A stretch of DNA of 64,000 nt from Candidatus Stramentimicrobium fermentans (GTDB lineage: Bacteria; Atribacterota; Phoenicimicrobiia; Phoenicimicrobiales; Stramentimicrobiaceae): NCBI GenBank assembly GCA_012520575.1, contig JAAYOB010000007.1, forward strand, positions 65,820 through 129,819, read 5' to 3'. This document shows, piece after piece, positions 1-10,343 of this stretch. Below the pieces are notes generated by a model. The model ran no database searches and had not been told where the DNA came from. It saw only the letters and a program-made list of their open reading frames with translations. Position numbers and translations under genes: made by a program. Within the stretch, counting starts at the first letter, position 1, and every line of letters begins with the position of its first letter.

Positions 1-480
1 GGGAAGTACTATTTTTGGTTTAATCTGTGCTATTACCTGATCTGCTTGTTGATAGCTAATAGTATAATATCCCCCAACGGGAACAAACAAAACATCCACT
101 TGTCCAATTTCAGTCAGCTGAACATCTTCTAATAAATGACCCAAATCACCCAGATGGCATAATACCATTTCATCTGCCCTAATAACAAAGATAGTGTTAA
201 TCCCTCTATGTTTTCCATAAGCACCATCATGATAGGAAGGTATTCCTTTAAAGAACATCTTATGGGTATCTCGATGAACAGCTCCCTTTAGCACTGTCGG
301 CTTTCCCTTAATCCCCATAGTATTATTGTGATCATAATGCTCATGGCTGATAGTAATGATGTTAATCTTTTCTTTAGTCATAGTATAGCCCAATGTAGTA
401 TCAAAAGGGTCGGTAAGGATATTGATACCTCTCTGATTAGTAATTAAAAAACAAGAATGTCCCAACCACTTGATTTTCAT
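1..480 (-). CDS. MBL-fold metal-dependent hydrolase, UPF0173/UlaG-like (3' end outside window)
   Basis: The reading frame begins with ATG at 478-480 and stays open for 160 codons to the window edge, so the C-terminus is missing. The N-terminus (M-K-I-K-W-L-G-H-S-C-F) and the metal motif S-H-E-H-Y-D-H are typical of metallo-beta-lactamase-fold hydrolases. The later segment D-V-L-F-V-P-V-G-G-Y-Y-T matches the UPF0173/UlaG-like branch, which includes L-ascorbate-6-phosphate lactonases and many cytosolic hydrolases of unknown substrate. No signal peptide is seen. It lies 31 bases downstream of the HARE-HTH gene on the same strand and may be co-transcribed with it. The fold is secure; the substrate is unknown. 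Confidence 0.85.
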   Translation of the reverse strand, partial: MKIKWLGHSCFLITNQRGINILTDPFDTTLGYTMTKEKINIITISHEHYDHNNTMGIKGKPTVLKGAVHRDTHKMFFKGIPSYHDGAYGKHRGINTIFVIRADEMVLCHLGDLGHLLEDVQLTEIGQVDVLFVPVGGYYTISYQQADQVIAQIKPKIVLP

Positions 481-511
481 TATTCTATCTTTATTTCTCC
501 CATGTTACAGA

Positions 512-2017
512 TTAATTTTTCGGGTTCCCAATAATATATTGCAAAATATTGCTAACCTTCTCCCGAGCAAGATGGTCAGGGTAGGCTAATATTATACTAC
601 CTGATTCTGATAATTCTAGCAATTTGAGCGGTTCCTTGCTTAAAACGGTAACCGCTTTTTTCACCTGAGCAGATTCGATATTAGTTTTGTTATGAGTTTT
701 CCCAATATTGTTCAGTTTTTTAGTTAACAAATTTATATCTATAAAGGTATTCTCAGTTCTAACTGCCTGCAAAATACTAATAATCATTTTTAGCAATTGC
801 CAACTTTGCCATTGATTCCTTCTAATTCTCTGTAGCATAACCAGATTATTATTGGCAGTATGTAAAGGGCTAAAAGCGAGCCTTAAATCAACTAAAGAAA
901 AAGGTACTTCCCCATGCTCCTTAATGATATACTCTAAGATAGCAAGTTCATACAATTGCACTCCTTCTTCACTGGCCCTTTCGATTAATCCCGGCAAAAT
1001 AAATTCTTCTGAAAACAGAATAACCGAATCAGCATTTTGGTCCTTTTTCACTTTTTTTAGCGTTGACCAGTCGATAGAATACACGATATTGTTATCATAA
1101 TTATTCAGTAAACCGGTAATGATTAAAGAATAAGATTTAGAAGCCAATTCGGCTCTAGCCAGAAAGGCTCCTGAGGTATATTTCTCAACAAATTCGGTAT
1201 TGTACCCCAAAAAGTTGAAACATTTTTGCAGTGAGATATGGTAGTCTTCTATATTTTCCTCTGTACCAAGATTAACAAAGAGCCTTTCTGATTCATCCAA
1301 CCATTCTAATAATCCCCATTGTTCTTTATTTGTTTTAGCAAACCGATTATCTTCATCTAAGATACCCCGCAGGTACTTCTCTAACAAGTTACCGGGACCG
1401 GGTTCCTGTTGGGTAATTTCTGAGTATATCTGAGAAAAGCTAAGCGGCTTATCTTCAATCCGTAATATTTTATAAATTTTATCACCTATATCTTTTTCGG
1501 TATCATGTTCAATCTCTTTTTGGGCAATTATAAAATATATCTTTTTGCTCTGGTCTATCAAACCCAGTAAAATTGTATCATTGACCTCTAGTGCCTTCTT
1601 TTGAAACCATTCTTTTAAGCCAATAATTGTCTTTTTCCGGTAGTCTACTACAACATTGATCTCCTCTCCTTCACTGTCAATAAAAGTAGCTTCCCTAAGT
1701 TGCTCTCCCTGCTGTCCGGCAAAATAAGGTTTTAAATAGTTGGTCAAAAAAATGGTACCGTTATGCAGACAATAAGAAGTTAGGGAATAAGGTAGATTAG
1801 CCTCCCGGTATTTCCATTTTAGCAATCCCCAAATTCCTCGTTGATATCTGACAAACCTCTGGTCTGCACCCATCAAAGCATTCACCCCATGGTGTGGTTT
1901 TTCTGCCTTTATATCGCTGATTTTCATTACTTCTTCAGTAATCTTTCGATAATGCATGGGGCGCCGGTTTTCTTCAAGGATATCATAGGCTAAATCAGCG
2001 ATTGATTTCCTGGACAT
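512..2017 (-). CDS. Protein with two HARE-HTH-like domains and a possible degenerate nuclease-fold domain
   Basis: 501 residues. Residues about 5-70 form a clear HARE-HTH domain (as in RpoE delta, ASXL and restriction-linked proteins), with the end motif G-I-W-G-L-L-K-W. Residues about 176-240 look like a second copy, ending Q-W-G-L-L-E-W. Between them is a beta-rich stretch (about 85-165). Residues about 256-365 have the alternating helix/strand pattern of a PD-(D/E)XK nuclease fold, but I cannot find the D...ExK catalytic set, so this part is tentative and probably inactive if real. HARE-HTH domains are known partners of DNA-modification and restriction enzymes; a DNA-binding or modified-base-sensing role is inference. 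The start has a strong GGAGGTG ribosome site 4-5 bases upstream. Confidence 0.75.
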   Translation of the reverse strand: MSRKSIADLAYDILEENRRPMHYRKITEEVMKISDIKAEKPHHGVNALMGADQRFVRYQRGIWGLLKWKYREANLPYSLTSYCLHNGTIFLTNYLKPYFAGQQGEQLREATFIDSEGEEINVVVDYRKKTIIGLKEWFQKKALEVNDTILLGLIDQSKKIYFIIAQKEIEHDTEKDIGDKIYKILRIEDKPLSFSQIYSEITQQEPGPGNLLEKYLRGILDEDNRFAKTNKEQWGLLEWLDESERLFVNLGTEENIEDYHISLQKCFNFLGYNTEFVEKYTSGAFLARAELASKSYSLIITGLLNNYDNNIVYSIDWSTLKKVKKDQNADSVILFSEEFILPGLIERASEEGVQLYELAILEYIIKEHGEVPFSLVDLRLAFSPLHTANNNLVMLQRIRRNQWQSWQLLKMIISILQAVRTENTFIDINLLTKKLNNIGKTHNKTNIESAQVKKAVTVLSKEPLKLLELSESGSIILAYPDHLAREKVSNILQYIIGNPKN

Positions 2018-2128
2018 TTTTCACCTCCATCCTCCCTCCCCCAGACATAGCCATCTGGTAAACCTAAATAATAAATCAGATACAATTATTTTTATGTTTT
2101 TAGCAGTTTATTCTCTGCAAAGAGGATG

Positions 2129-2659
2129 CTATTGGGATATCTTGTTTTTAAAACTGTTCTCTTGATATGATTTCATTAGCTGCACATATTCTTCTGCATG
2201 TTCCCTTAAAAAAGATACTTCTTCCGGGGAAATTGTTCTGACCACCTTACCTGGTATACCCATAACCATAGAATTAGCCGGAATTACAGTTTTTGGAGTT
2301 ATAACAGCACCGGCAGCGACAATAGAATTTTTCCCAATAATAACCTCATCTAATACGTTGGCACCGGAACCAATCAATACAAAATCATCGATTATGCACC
2401 CATGCAAGATCGCTCCATGTCCAATTGTAACATAGTTTCCAACCTTGGAAGGTAAAGTTTTTGTAACATGAATCACGACCCCATCTTGTACACTGGTATA
2501 ATCACCGACAGAAATATAGTTAATATCACCACGTAATACGGCAGAAAACCAGATACTGCTATACTTGCCTATATATACCTCCCCAATCAATGCAGCATTC
2601 TCTGCTACAAAAGAAGTTTTATCTATAGCTGGGGTCTTATTCCTGTATCTTAAAATCAT
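2129..2659 (-). CDS. Gamma-class carbonic anhydrase family protein
   Basis: 176 residues of left-handed beta-helix (hexapeptide repeats) with the gamma carbonic anhydrase histidines visible in G-V-V-I-H-V and in G-H-G-A-I-L-H-G. Members bind Zn or Fe at trimer interfaces and either hydrate CO2 or serve as PaaY/YrdA-like proteins of uncertain activity. I chose the ATG at 2657-2659 because GGAGG lies 6 bases upstream and the family N-terminus starts there; an upstream start at 2707 would add 16 residues with no family match. The gene overlaps the last 23 bases of uvrC, so it is probably translationally coupled to it. Cytosolic; the substrate is not proven by sequence. Confidence 0.88.
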   Translation of the reverse strand: MILRYRNKTPAIDKTSFVAENAALIGEVYIGKYSSIWFSAVLRGDINYISVGDYTSVQDGVVIHVTKTLPSKVGNYVTIGHGAILHGCIIDDFVLIGSGANVLDEVIIGKNSIVAAGAVITPKTVIPANSMVMGIPGKVVRTISPEEVSFLREHAEEYVQLMKSYQENSFKNKISQ

Positions 2660-4133
2660 GTCTTGCCTCCAGTATATCTTTGATTTTTTGAGCACTCTTT
2701 TTACCAATTCCGGGTAGTTTTTTAAGCTCCTCTAGTGAGGCATTTCTGATATGCTCAATACTTTTAAATTTTGTTAACAATAATGTCTTTCTTTTTTCAC
2801 CTATACCGGGAATAAAATCAATCAGTGAATTTCTAATTGTTTTACTGCGCAGTTTTTTATGGTAGCTAAGGGCAAAACGATGCGCCTCATCCCTAATTCT
2901 CTGTATCAAAAAAAAGGCATCAGAATTTCCGGGCAACAATATGGGGTCCTTAACCCCATGTTGGAAAAGTAATTCCTCTCTCTCTGCCAGCGAAACCAGG
3001 CTTATCAGCAAATTCAACTCCTGTAATACCCTTGCCGCAATATTTAGTTGGCCCTTCCCCCCATCTACCAGTATTAAATCTGGTAACTTTTCCTTATTCA
3101 GTTGGTAATTACCAAAACGCCGCCTTAGCACCTCTTCCATCATAGCACAATCATTGATGCCCTGTTCATATCTGATTTTAAAGTGTTTATATCTCTTCTT
3201 ATCAGGCATACCATACTGAAAAGAAACCATGGAACCTACGGCAAGCCTGCCCTGTATGTTAGAAATGTCATAAGCTTCAATGGTACGAGGTAATACTGGT
3301 AATTTTAAATATTCTCTTAGTTCTTGAAGTCCCTTTTGTAAAGATTCTTTAGCGGTATTTATCTTATTATAACTATCTATTCTCTTTATATAAGACCTGC
3401 TGGCCTTTTCCTGACTGAGCACTTTTTCGATCATGCTGATAGTATCTCTAATTTTTGCTGCTTTCTCATAAAGCATCAACTGTGCTGCGATTTTCATCTC
3501 CTGCTTCATATTCTTTAATAGAACTCTATGCCTACCGGATAAGAGCAGTGTACACTCTTTGACTTTTAAAAGATATTCATCCTGTTCTATTCTTCCGGCA
3601 CAAGGAGCTGAACATAATTCTATCTGATAATCCAGGCAGGGTTTCCCCGAATTAAATTTCTGTTGGCTGCAATTTCTTATTTTAAAAATATTTCTTAGTT
3701 TCTGCACAACCTTCCGAGTAGCTTCTACATCGGTAAAAGGCCCATAATAAAGGGCTTTCTTTTTCGTAATTTTACTACTCTTCCGGATGAGGCAAATAGC
3801 AGGAAAGGGATTGTCTCTAGTAATCTGAATAAAAGGGTAACTCTTATCATCTTTTAATTGGGTATTGAAGTATGGTTTAACTTTTTTTATTAATCTGCTC
3901 TCTAAAAGCAGGGCCTCTACCTCGGAGGCAGTTACAATATACTCTATATCAATAATTTGTTTTATCATTTGCTTAACTTTCGGTGAATGGGGGTAGTTCT
4001 TAATGAAGTAAGAGCTGACCCGATTCTTAAGGGAATTTGCCTTTCCGATATAGACAATCTCGCCATTCTCATTTTTAAAGAGGTAAACCCCGCTATTTTC
4101 AGGTAAGTTCTTTATTCTATCTGTTAGATTCAT
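2637..4133 (-). CDS. uvrC: Excinuclease ABC subunit C, unusually short
   Basis: UvrC makes both incisions in nucleotide excision repair after UvrA/UvrB find the lesion. Domains: GIY-YIG nuclease (about 8-90), a four-cysteine cluster at C155, C166, C174 and C178, UVR helix pair for UvrB contact (about 205-240), C-terminal RNase H-like nuclease with D289 in A-Y-D-I-S-N, the L-V-D-G-G-K-G-Q motif and the H of D-E-A-H-R-F-A, and a final helix-hairpin-helix pair. Both active sites look intact. At 498 residues it is about 110 shorter than E. coli UvrC; the gap falls between the UVR motif and the second nuclease (E. coli D399 aligns with D289). The gene follows uvrA by 41 bases. Confidence 0.95.
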   Translation of the reverse strand: MNLTDRIKNLPENSGVYLFKNENGEIVYIGKANSLKNRVSSYFIKNYPHSPKVKQMIKQIIDIEYIVTASEVEALLLESRLIKKVKPYFNTQLKDDKSYPFIQITRDNPFPAICLIRKSSKITKKKALYYGPFTDVEATRKVVQKLRNIFKIRNCSQQKFNSGKPCLDYQIELCSAPCAGRIEQDEYLLKVKECTLLLSGRHRVLLKNMKQEMKIAAQLMLYEKAAKIRDTISMIEKVLSQEKASRSYIKRIDSYNKINTAKESLQKGLQELREYLKLPVLPRTIEAYDISNIQGRLAVGSMVSFQYGMPDKKRYKHFKIRYEQGINDCAMMEEVLRRRFGNYQLNKEKLPDLILVDGGKGQLNIAARVLQELNLLISLVSLAEREELLFQHGVKDPILLPGNSDAFFLIQRIRDEAHRFALSYHKKLRSKTIRNSLIDFIPGIGEKRKTLLLTKFKSIEHIRNASLEELKKLPGIGKKSAQKIKDILEARHDFKIQE

Positions 4134-4174
4134 ATCCGGACTCCGGGAAGACCATATTTATTTTCCAATCCATT

Positions 4175-7003
4175 CTAATTCTCATCCAATATCCTCTTTA
4201 AAAATTGACCGGTAAAGGAGATCGGAACGTTAATAATTTCTTCCGGTGTACCGCTAAAAATAACCTCTCCCCCTTCTTCGCCGCCTCCCGGCCCCAAATC
4301 AATTATGTGGTCAGCAGATTTAATTACCTCTAAATTATGCTCTATAACCAATACGGTATTACCCTGTTCCACCAATCTGTTTAAGACATCCAGAAGTTTC
4401 CTGACATCATCAAAATGCAGTCCGGTGGTAGGCTCATCTAAAAGGTATAGCGTTTTACCGGTACCTTTTTTACTCAATTCTTTAGCCAATTTTACCCTTT
4501 GCGCCTCCCCTCCTGAAAAGGTGGTGGCTGATTGTCCTAATTTTATGTAACCCAAACCTACATCGATAAGAGTCTGTAAACCCTTTTCAATTTGCGGAAT
4601 ATTTTCAAAAAAATGACTGCACTCTTCTACTGTCATATTCAGTACCTGGGCAATATTCTTATCTTTGTATCTTATTTCCAATGTTTCCTGATTAAATCTT
4701 TGCCCCTTACAAACTTCGCAAGGAATGTATATATCGGGGAGAAAAAACATCTCAATTTTCACTATACCAGCACCCTGGCAGGCCTCACATCTTCCTCCCT
4801 TTATATTGAAACTAAACCGGGCCGGTTTATATCCTCTCATCCTGGCTGCACTGGTCTTTGTAAATAGCTCTCTAATAGGGGTAAAGACCCCGGTATAGGT
4901 GGCAGCATTGGATCGTGATGTCCGTCCTATTGGTGATTGGTCAATAATGATTACCTTATCGATATTTTCAGTTCCCTCCAATCGCTCATAATCCCCCGGC
5001 CTAACCCTACTGTGATAAAGCTTTTTTAAGAGCGCTTTATACAATATTTCCTCTATTAAGGTACTTTTACCGGAACCGGAAACCCCGGTAACACAATTGA
5101 ATTTTCCCAAAGGTATACTGATATCAACATTTTTTAGATTATACTGCCGGGCTCCAATTATCCTTATATTTTTTCCATTACCTGGCCTCCTCTTTAGCGG
5201 AACCATTATTTGACTTTTTCCACTTAAATATTGACCGGTTATGGAATTTGGACAAGCAATTATATCTTTTTGGTCTCCCGCCGCCACTACATTACCGCCA
5301 TGTATGCCTGCTCCCGGACCTAAATCAACGATATAATCTGCTGCCCTAATAGTTTCTTCATCATGCTCAATTACTATAACTGTATTCCCCTGGTCTCTCA
5401 ATTGGAATAGGGCTTTTAGTAATTTGTTATTGTCTCGCTGATGCAGTCCGATGGAGGGCTCATCTAAAATATAGAGAACTCCAGTTAGGTTAGAACCAAT
5501 TTGCGTAGCTAATCTTATTCTCTGACTCTCACCACCGGCTAAGGTGGAAGAAGCACGGGAAAGGGTTATATAATCTAATCCTACACCTATTAAAAAATTT
5601 AATCTGCCCAAAATTTCCTTCCTGGCCTGCTCAGAAATCTCAGCATCTCTTTCCTTTAAAACCAACTTTTCGAAAAAATTAATGAGTTGTTTCACAGTCA
5701 TATCAGAAAGGTCGGCAATAGAATACCCTCCTATTGTAATCATTAAGCTTTCCGGTCGTAGTCTTTTCCCTTTGCAGACCGAGCAATCATTCATGGTCAT
5801 GAACTTTTGAATCTCGGCACGTATGTACTCAGATTTAGTCTCACGATATCGTCTCTTTAAATTATTAATAACTCCCTCAAATTCATTCTGATGAATCCAA
5901 GAATTGTCCCCCTCTATGTTATTATACTCAAAAGATATTTTAGTACGACCGGAACCATAAAGCAGGACTCTCTGCTGTTCTTCAGTCAATTTATTAAAAG
6001 GTGTGGTCAATTTAAATCCATAATGTTTGGCTACACCAAGTAAAATATGGTAGAGATATCTCCCCTTAATAAATCCCCAGGGTACCAAAGCCCCATTAGT
6101 TATTGATTTGCTTTTATCAGGTACTACCAGGTCCGGGTCAAATTCCATTTTGTAACCTAGCCCTCCGCAATTAGGACAGGCGCCGTAAGGACTGTTAAAA
6201 GAGAATATGCGGGGTGTAATTTCAGGCAAGCTGACCCCACAATGTGGGCAAGAAAATTTCTCGCTAAAAATATGCTCTTTATCCTCTTCCTCAAGTACAA
6301 TTACCAATCCCTCACTTAAACTTAGTGCAGTTTCAATAGAGCCATTCAACCGACTTCTATTCTCCGCTTTTATCACTAAGCGGTCAACTACCACATCAAT
6401 TTGATGCATCTGATAACGAGCCAGGCTGATTTCATCATCCACCTCTACCATCTTTCCATTTACCCGTAATCTAATAAACCCTTTCTTTCTAATATCATCA
6501 ATAACCTGTTTATGCTCACCTTTTTTTGACCTGATAATTGGTGATAATATTTTTATACTTGTATCAAGGGGCAGCTTCATTACCTGATCTACAATCTGGT
6601 CAATGCTCTGCCTTACTATTTTTCTGCCACAGCTGGGGCAATGGGGTACGCCAATTCTGGCATAGAGGAGACGCAGATAATCATAAATCTCGGTAACAGT
6701 GCCCACCGTAGAACGAGGGTTCTTGCCCGCCTTTCTCTGGTCAATAGAGATAGACGGTGATAATCCTTCCATATAATCTACATCCGGCTTATCAATCTTC
6801 TCTAAAAATTGGCGGGCATAAGAAGACAAGGATTCCAAATAACGCCTCTGGCTCTCTGCATAAATAGTATCAAAAGCCAAAGATGATTTCCCTGAACCGC
6901 TTAAACCGGTAATCACAATAAGCTTATTGCGCGGTAGGCTGAGTGAAATATTTTTTAAGTTATGTTCACGGGCACCCTTTATAATAATCTTATTTTGTCC
7001 CAT
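4175..7003 (-). CDS. uvrA: Excinuclease ABC subunit A
   Basis: 942 residues, normal length. UvrA is the dimeric ATPase that scans DNA for bulky damage and loads UvrB. Two ABC ATPase cassettes are present with Walker A motifs [10 protein letters not shown] near residue 35 and [10 protein letters not shown] in the second half, two signature motifs (L-A-G-G-E-S-Q-R and F-S-G-G-E-A-Q-R), and the zinc modules with CxxC pairs (C-P-S-C, C-P-H-C, C-E-A-C ... C-E-V-C). It starts at ATG 7003, where the typical UvrA N-terminus [13 protein letters not shown] begins. It lies between uvrB (upstream, 461-base gap) and uvrC (downstream, 41 bases). Confidence 0.98.
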   Translation of the reverse strand: MGQNKIIIKGAREHNLKNISLSLPRNKLIVITGLSGSGKSSLAFDTIYAESQRRYLESLSSYARQFLEKIDKPDVDYMEGLSPSISIDQRKAGKNPRSTVGTVTEIYDYLRLLYARIGVPHCPSCGRKIVRQSIDQIVDQVMKLPLDTSIKILSPIIRSKKGEHKQVIDDIRKKGFIRLRVNGKMVEVDDEISLARYQMHQIDVVVDRLVIKAENRSRLNGSIETALSLSEGLVIVLEEEDKEHIFSEKFSCPHCGVSLPEITPRIFSFNSPYGACPNCGGLGYKMEFDPDLVVPDKSKSITNGALVPWGFIKGRYLYHILLGVAKHYGFKLTTPFNKLTEEQQRVLLYGSGRTKISFEYNNIEGDNSWIHQNEFEGVINNLKRRYRETKSEYIRAEIQKFMTMNDCSVCKGKRLRPESLMITIGGYSIADLSDMTVKQLINFFEKLVLKERDAEISEQARKEILGRLNFLIGVGLDYITLSRASSTLAGGESQRIRLATQIGSNLTGVLYILDEPSIGLHQRDNNKLLKALFQLRDQGNTVIVIEHDEETIRAADYIVDLGPGAGIHGGNVVAAGDQKDIIACPNSITGQYLSGKSQIMVPLKRRPGNGKNIRIIGARQYNLKNVDISIPLGKFNCVTGVSGSGKSTLIEEILYKALLKKLYHSRVRPGDYERLEGTENIDKVIIIDQSPIGRTSRSNAATYTGVFTPIRELFTKTSAARMRGYKPARFSFNIKGGRCEACQGAGIVKIEMFFLPDIYIPCEVCKGQRFNQETLEIRYKDKNIAQVLNMTVEECSHFFENIPQIEKGLQTLIDVGLGYIKLGQSATTFSGGEAQRVKLAKELSKKGTGKTLYLLDEPTTGLHFDDVRKLLDVLNRLVEQGNTVLVIEHNLEVIKSADHIIDLGPGGGEEGGEVIFSGTPEEIINVPISFTGQFLKRILDEN

Positions 7004-7464
7004 TTTAAGTTTAACTCCATCATATACACTACCAGATCCTTATACTGGCGGTGCTCTTAAAGTTCAATCTCTCTTTCCTGTAACTTCCTTTGGCAAGTGA
7101 ATATATACCTGTATGACCTGGTCATTGCTCCTAACTGTAGCAACAAGGTAATATTTTAGACTAAATACCTTTATCATTTTAGTATACTTTTCGCAAGAAA
7201 CTAACTCCTTCCATACTATTTTTCCAGCATTGAATTTAAAGTATTTGCTACATTACACAATTCATAATTAGACAAAATCTATCCGGAAGATATGGTATTG
7301 AGTTTAGTATATAGTTTAAATAGATCCTCTAAGTCTCATACTTATCATTATATATCAAAGCACAAAAGTGGATAAGTAAGATACGGTTACCTATTTTTCC
7401 CCTTGCAGACGGGAATTTCCGTTGGGCTGAATCCAAATTATTATTGCTTATAGAGGTATAGTAA
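7004..7464. other. Intergenic stretch between uvrB and uvrA, with possible gene remnant
   Basis: 461 bases with no confident gene. On the minus strand a frame is open from 7252 to a TGA at 7064-7066 (62 codons; the only ATG is at 7177, giving a 37-residue peptide). Just upstream, in another frame, about 20 coding-like codons end in TAG. The amino-acid composition looks protein-like but I recognise no family, so this may be a decayed small gene or chance. A perfect palindrome ATGACCTGGTCAT is at 7113-7125. I see no convincing terminator or promoter here. Confidence 0.3.
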
Positions 7465-9465
7465 TTATTTGAAAATAATTTTTTCTCGTTTCAGCCTTTT
7501 TATTTCATCTCTCAACAAAGCGGCTCTTTCAAAGTCCAGCTCTTTGGCTGCCTGATTCATCTCATTCTTCAAGGATTTTATTAAAGCACTTAGGCTGCTG
7601 TGAGGTAAATACTTTCTTTGACCTTCGCTTGCCTTATAGTTACTATCCCGCTCTTCGTCTCCTTCAAAATCTTCAAAGTAAACCATATCATCCAGTGGTT
7701 TTTGTATGGTCTGTGGAACAATATTATGTTTACGATTATACCCTAACTGAATCTTTCTCCTACGGCTTGTTTCCCTTATTGCCCTTTTTACCGAACCGGT
7801 TATCTCATCACAATACAGAATTACAGTACCGTTAACATTTCGGGCTGCTCTTCCCATGGTCTGTATCAGAGAAGTTTCCGAACGCAAAAACCCCTCTTTG
7901 TCAGCATCTAAGATAGCAACTAATGAGACTTCCGGCAAATCTAAACCCTCCCTTAACAGATTAACACCCACCAATACATCAAATCTGCCTTCCCGTAAAT
8001 CTTTTAATATTTTAATTCTCTCAATAGTACCAATCTCGGAATGGAGGTATCTAACCTTTATATCAATTTCCTGTAGATATTCAGCGGTATTTTCAGCCAT
8101 TCTTTTAGTAAGGGTGGTCACTAATACTCTTTCTTTCTGAGTAACCCTTTTTTTGATTTCAGCAATTAAATCATCTATCTGAAATTGGGCTGGTCTCACT
8201 ATTACCTCCGGATCTACCAGTCCGGTCGGCCTTATTATCTGCTCCACAACCTGCTCGCTTTGCTTCAACTCATACTTTGCCGGTGTTGCTGAAACAAATA
8301 GCACTTTTTCCAAATACTTTTCAAATTCATGAAATACTAAGGGTCTATTATCATAAGCCGAGGGAAGTCTAAATCCATATTGTACTAAACTATCTTTTCT
8401 AGATTTATCCCCGGCATACATTCCCCTCAATTGAGGAATAGTTACATGTGATTCATCTATCAATATCAGAAATGGTTTGGGGAAATAATTGAGTAAGGTG
8501 GCTGGCGGCTCACCTGCTTTTCTGCCACTCAAATGCCGAGAATAGTTTTCAACACCGGTACAATATCCGAACTGTGTTAACATTTCTAAGTCATATTTCG
8601 TTCTTTGCTCCAACCTTTCGGCTTCCAGCAGTTTGCCATTCTTTTGAAAATAAAACAATCTCTCTGTTAACTCTTTTTTAATAGTTCTGATTCCCTGCTC
8701 CATTCTTTCTGGTGGAGTTATAAAGTGCTTAGCCGGGTATATAGCTATCTTTTCTTTTCTTTCCATCCGGTGTCCGGTCAGAGGGTCAATCTCGTGAATT
8801 GCCTCTATAGTATTACCAAAAAACTCAAGACGAAAGGAACTCTCGAGATATGCCGGAAATACATCTAAAACATCTCCTCTTATTCTAAATATACCTCTTT
8901 CAAATTCAATATCATTCCGCTCATATTGGATATTAATTAATCTTCTGGACACCTCTTCTATCTCTATTTGTTGATCTTCCTTTAGCAACAAAACTTGCTC
9001 AGAAAAATCACTGGGTGAGCCTAGCCCATAAATACAGGAAACACTTGCTACTATCACCACATCCTTTCTTTCCAGTAAAGCTGTAGTGGCAAACAATCGC
9101 AACCGGTCTATCTCATCATTGATAGAGGCATCCTTCTCGATATAAGTATCGGTACGAGGTATATAGGCTTCCGGCTGATAATAGTCATAATAACTGACAA
9201 AATAACCGACCGCATTGTGAGGGAAAAATCGCCTGAATTCGGTACAGAGCTGTGCTGCCAGCGTTTTATTGTGAGAGATAACCAAGGTCGGTAATTGTAA
9301 ATACTGGATAACATTGGCCATAGTAAATGTTTTACCAGAACCGGTTACCCCCAAAAGAGTCTGTACATCTTTACCTTCTTTAAATCCATCACATATTTTT
9401 TTGATTGCTTCCGGTTGGTCCCCCTGGGGGGAATATTTAGAACTCAGTTGAAAGTTTTTATTCAT
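7465..9465 (-). CDS. uvrB: Excinuclease ABC subunit B
   Basis: 666 residues, usual length. UvrB is the damage-verifying helicase-like subunit that is handed DNA by UvrA and recruits UvrC. Visible parts: Walker A G-V-T-G-S-G-K-T near residues 39-46, the beta-hairpin region rich in Tyr ([13 protein letters not shown]) used to probe strands, the DEAD-like I-D-E-S-H-V-T, helicase motifs around T-L-T-K-R-M-A-E and Q-T-M-G-R-A-A-R-N, and a C-terminal UVR coiled coil (about 625-660) that pairs with UvrC. It starts at ATG 9465. A probable promoter lies about 100 bases upstream. It leads the uvrB-uvrA-uvrC set. Confidence 0.98.
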   Translation of the reverse strand: MNKNFQLSSKYSPQGDQPEAIKKICDGFKEGKDVQTLLGVTGSGKTFTMANVIQYLQLPTLVISHNKTLAAQLCTEFRRFFPHNAVGYFVSYYDYYQPEAYIPRTDTYIEKDASINDEIDRLRLFATTALLERKDVVIVASVSCIYGLGSPSDFSEQVLLLKEDQQIEIEEVSRRLINIQYERNDIEFERGIFRIRGDVLDVFPAYLESSFRLEFFGNTIEAIHEIDPLTGHRMERKEKIAIYPAKHFITPPERMEQGIRTIKKELTERLFYFQKNGKLLEAERLEQRTKYDLEMLTQFGYCTGVENYSRHLSGRKAGEPPATLLNYFPKPFLILIDESHVTIPQLRGMYAGDKSRKDSLVQYGFRLPSAYDNRPLVFHEFEKYLEKVLFVSATPAKYELKQSEQVVEQIIRPTGLVDPEVIVRPAQFQIDDLIAEIKKRVTQKERVLVTTLTKRMAENTAEYLQEIDIKVRYLHSEIGTIERIKILKDLREGRFDVLVGVNLLREGLDLPEVSLVAILDADKEGFLRSETSLIQTMGRAARNVNGTVILYCDEITGSVKRAIRETSRRRKIQLGYNRKHNIVPQTIQKPLDDMVYFEDFEGDEERDSNYKASEGQRKYLPHSSLSALIKSLKNEMNQAAKELDFERAALLRDEIKRLKREKIIFK

Positions 9466-9557
9466 AGATTATCTTTCTTAATTTCCAGCAAGGTTCTAAT
9501 TTAAGATTGTAGAGTTTTTTATTTTAACATTACCTAATAATGAATTTATCGCCCTAA

Positions 9558-9588
9558 ATTATACCATATAGCGCAATTACTGAATCAA
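9558..9588 (-). promoter_or_regulatory. Possible promoter for uvrB
   Basis: On the minus strand TTGATT (9583-9588) and a consensus TATAAT (9558-9563) are separated by 19 bases, longer than the ideal 17. The site is about 95 bases upstream of the uvrB start in the 211-base gap after coaE. I did not see a clear LexA box. Confidence 0.4.
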
Positions 9589-9676
9589 ATCTTAATAATT
9601 CTAGAGGGAAGGCGTGGGACGGACAGGATGGATCTTTTTATTGTTTAAAAATGTAAAATCAATTTCATAAAATTAT

Positions 9677-10291
9677 TTACTTTCTATTCAGGTATTGCTT
9701 TAGCTCTTTCCAGATCCGTCTTACTTGTTTTCCAGTCTGCTCTCGAGAAAAAGAATTATTAATAACATAATCGGCTAAAGAAAGCTTCTTTTCCATAGGT
9801 ATCTGTGACTCTATTCTTCTTAATGCATCTTCCTTGCTGAGGTTATCTCTAAGCAGCAACCTCTTTAACTGCTCCTCTTTACCTATATAGACCACAATTA
9901 TCTTATCCATCATTTCTTCTAATTGGGCCTCAAAGAGCAAGGGTGCATCAATAATGCAAATCAAATCCCGGCCATAATTCTTTTTCAATTCCTCAATCTT
10001 CTGTTTTATAACAGCCGTAATTTTGGGATGGGTTATTTTGTTTAATATTGCTAATTTTTCTCTATCAGAAAATACAATTTTGCCTAATTCTTTACGATTA
10101 ATATGTAGATTGCTTTCTAATATTCCTTCGCCAAAATAGTCAACAATTTCTTGCCAGGCACTTTCTCCCGGACAAATAATAGTATGGGCAATCTGGTCGG
10201 CATCAATCACCTGTGCCCCTAATTGTCGGAAAATTTCGGCCACAGTTGTCTTTCCCGAAACAATTCCGCCTGTTAAGCCTACGATCAACAT
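9677..10291 (-). CDS. coaE: Dephospho-CoA kinase
   Basis: 204 residues, typical for CoaE, which phosphorylates the 3' hydroxyl of dephospho-CoA in the last step of coenzyme A synthesis. The P-loop reads G-L-T-G-G-I-V-S-G-K-T-T (residues 5-16; the more usual form is GGIGSGKS), followed by V-I-D-A-D-Q-I-A-H and the conserved D-A-P-L-L-F-E-A. It starts at ATG 10291, 52 bases after polA ends. The polA-coaE order is common in Firmicutes and related bacteria. Confidence 0.95.
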   Translation of the reverse strand: MLIVGLTGGIVSGKTTVAEIFRQLGAQVIDADQIAHTIICPGESAWQEIVDYFGEGILESNLHINRKELGKIVFSDREKLAILNKITHPKITAVIKQKIEELKKNYGRDLICIIDAPLLFEAQLEEMMDKIIVVYIGKEEQLKRLLLRDNLSKEDALRRIESQIPMEKKLSLADYVINNSFSREQTGKQVRRIWKELKQYLNRK

Positions 10292-10343
10292 TTTTAAAAA
10301 TACAAGCCTTTCTTTCTTCTTTTAAAACAAAATCTGATTTGTT

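Noticed and set aside
7113-7125. Palindrome ATGACCTGGTCAT as an operator
   Set aside because: Single copy, not next to a recognisable promoter, and within a possible gene remnant.
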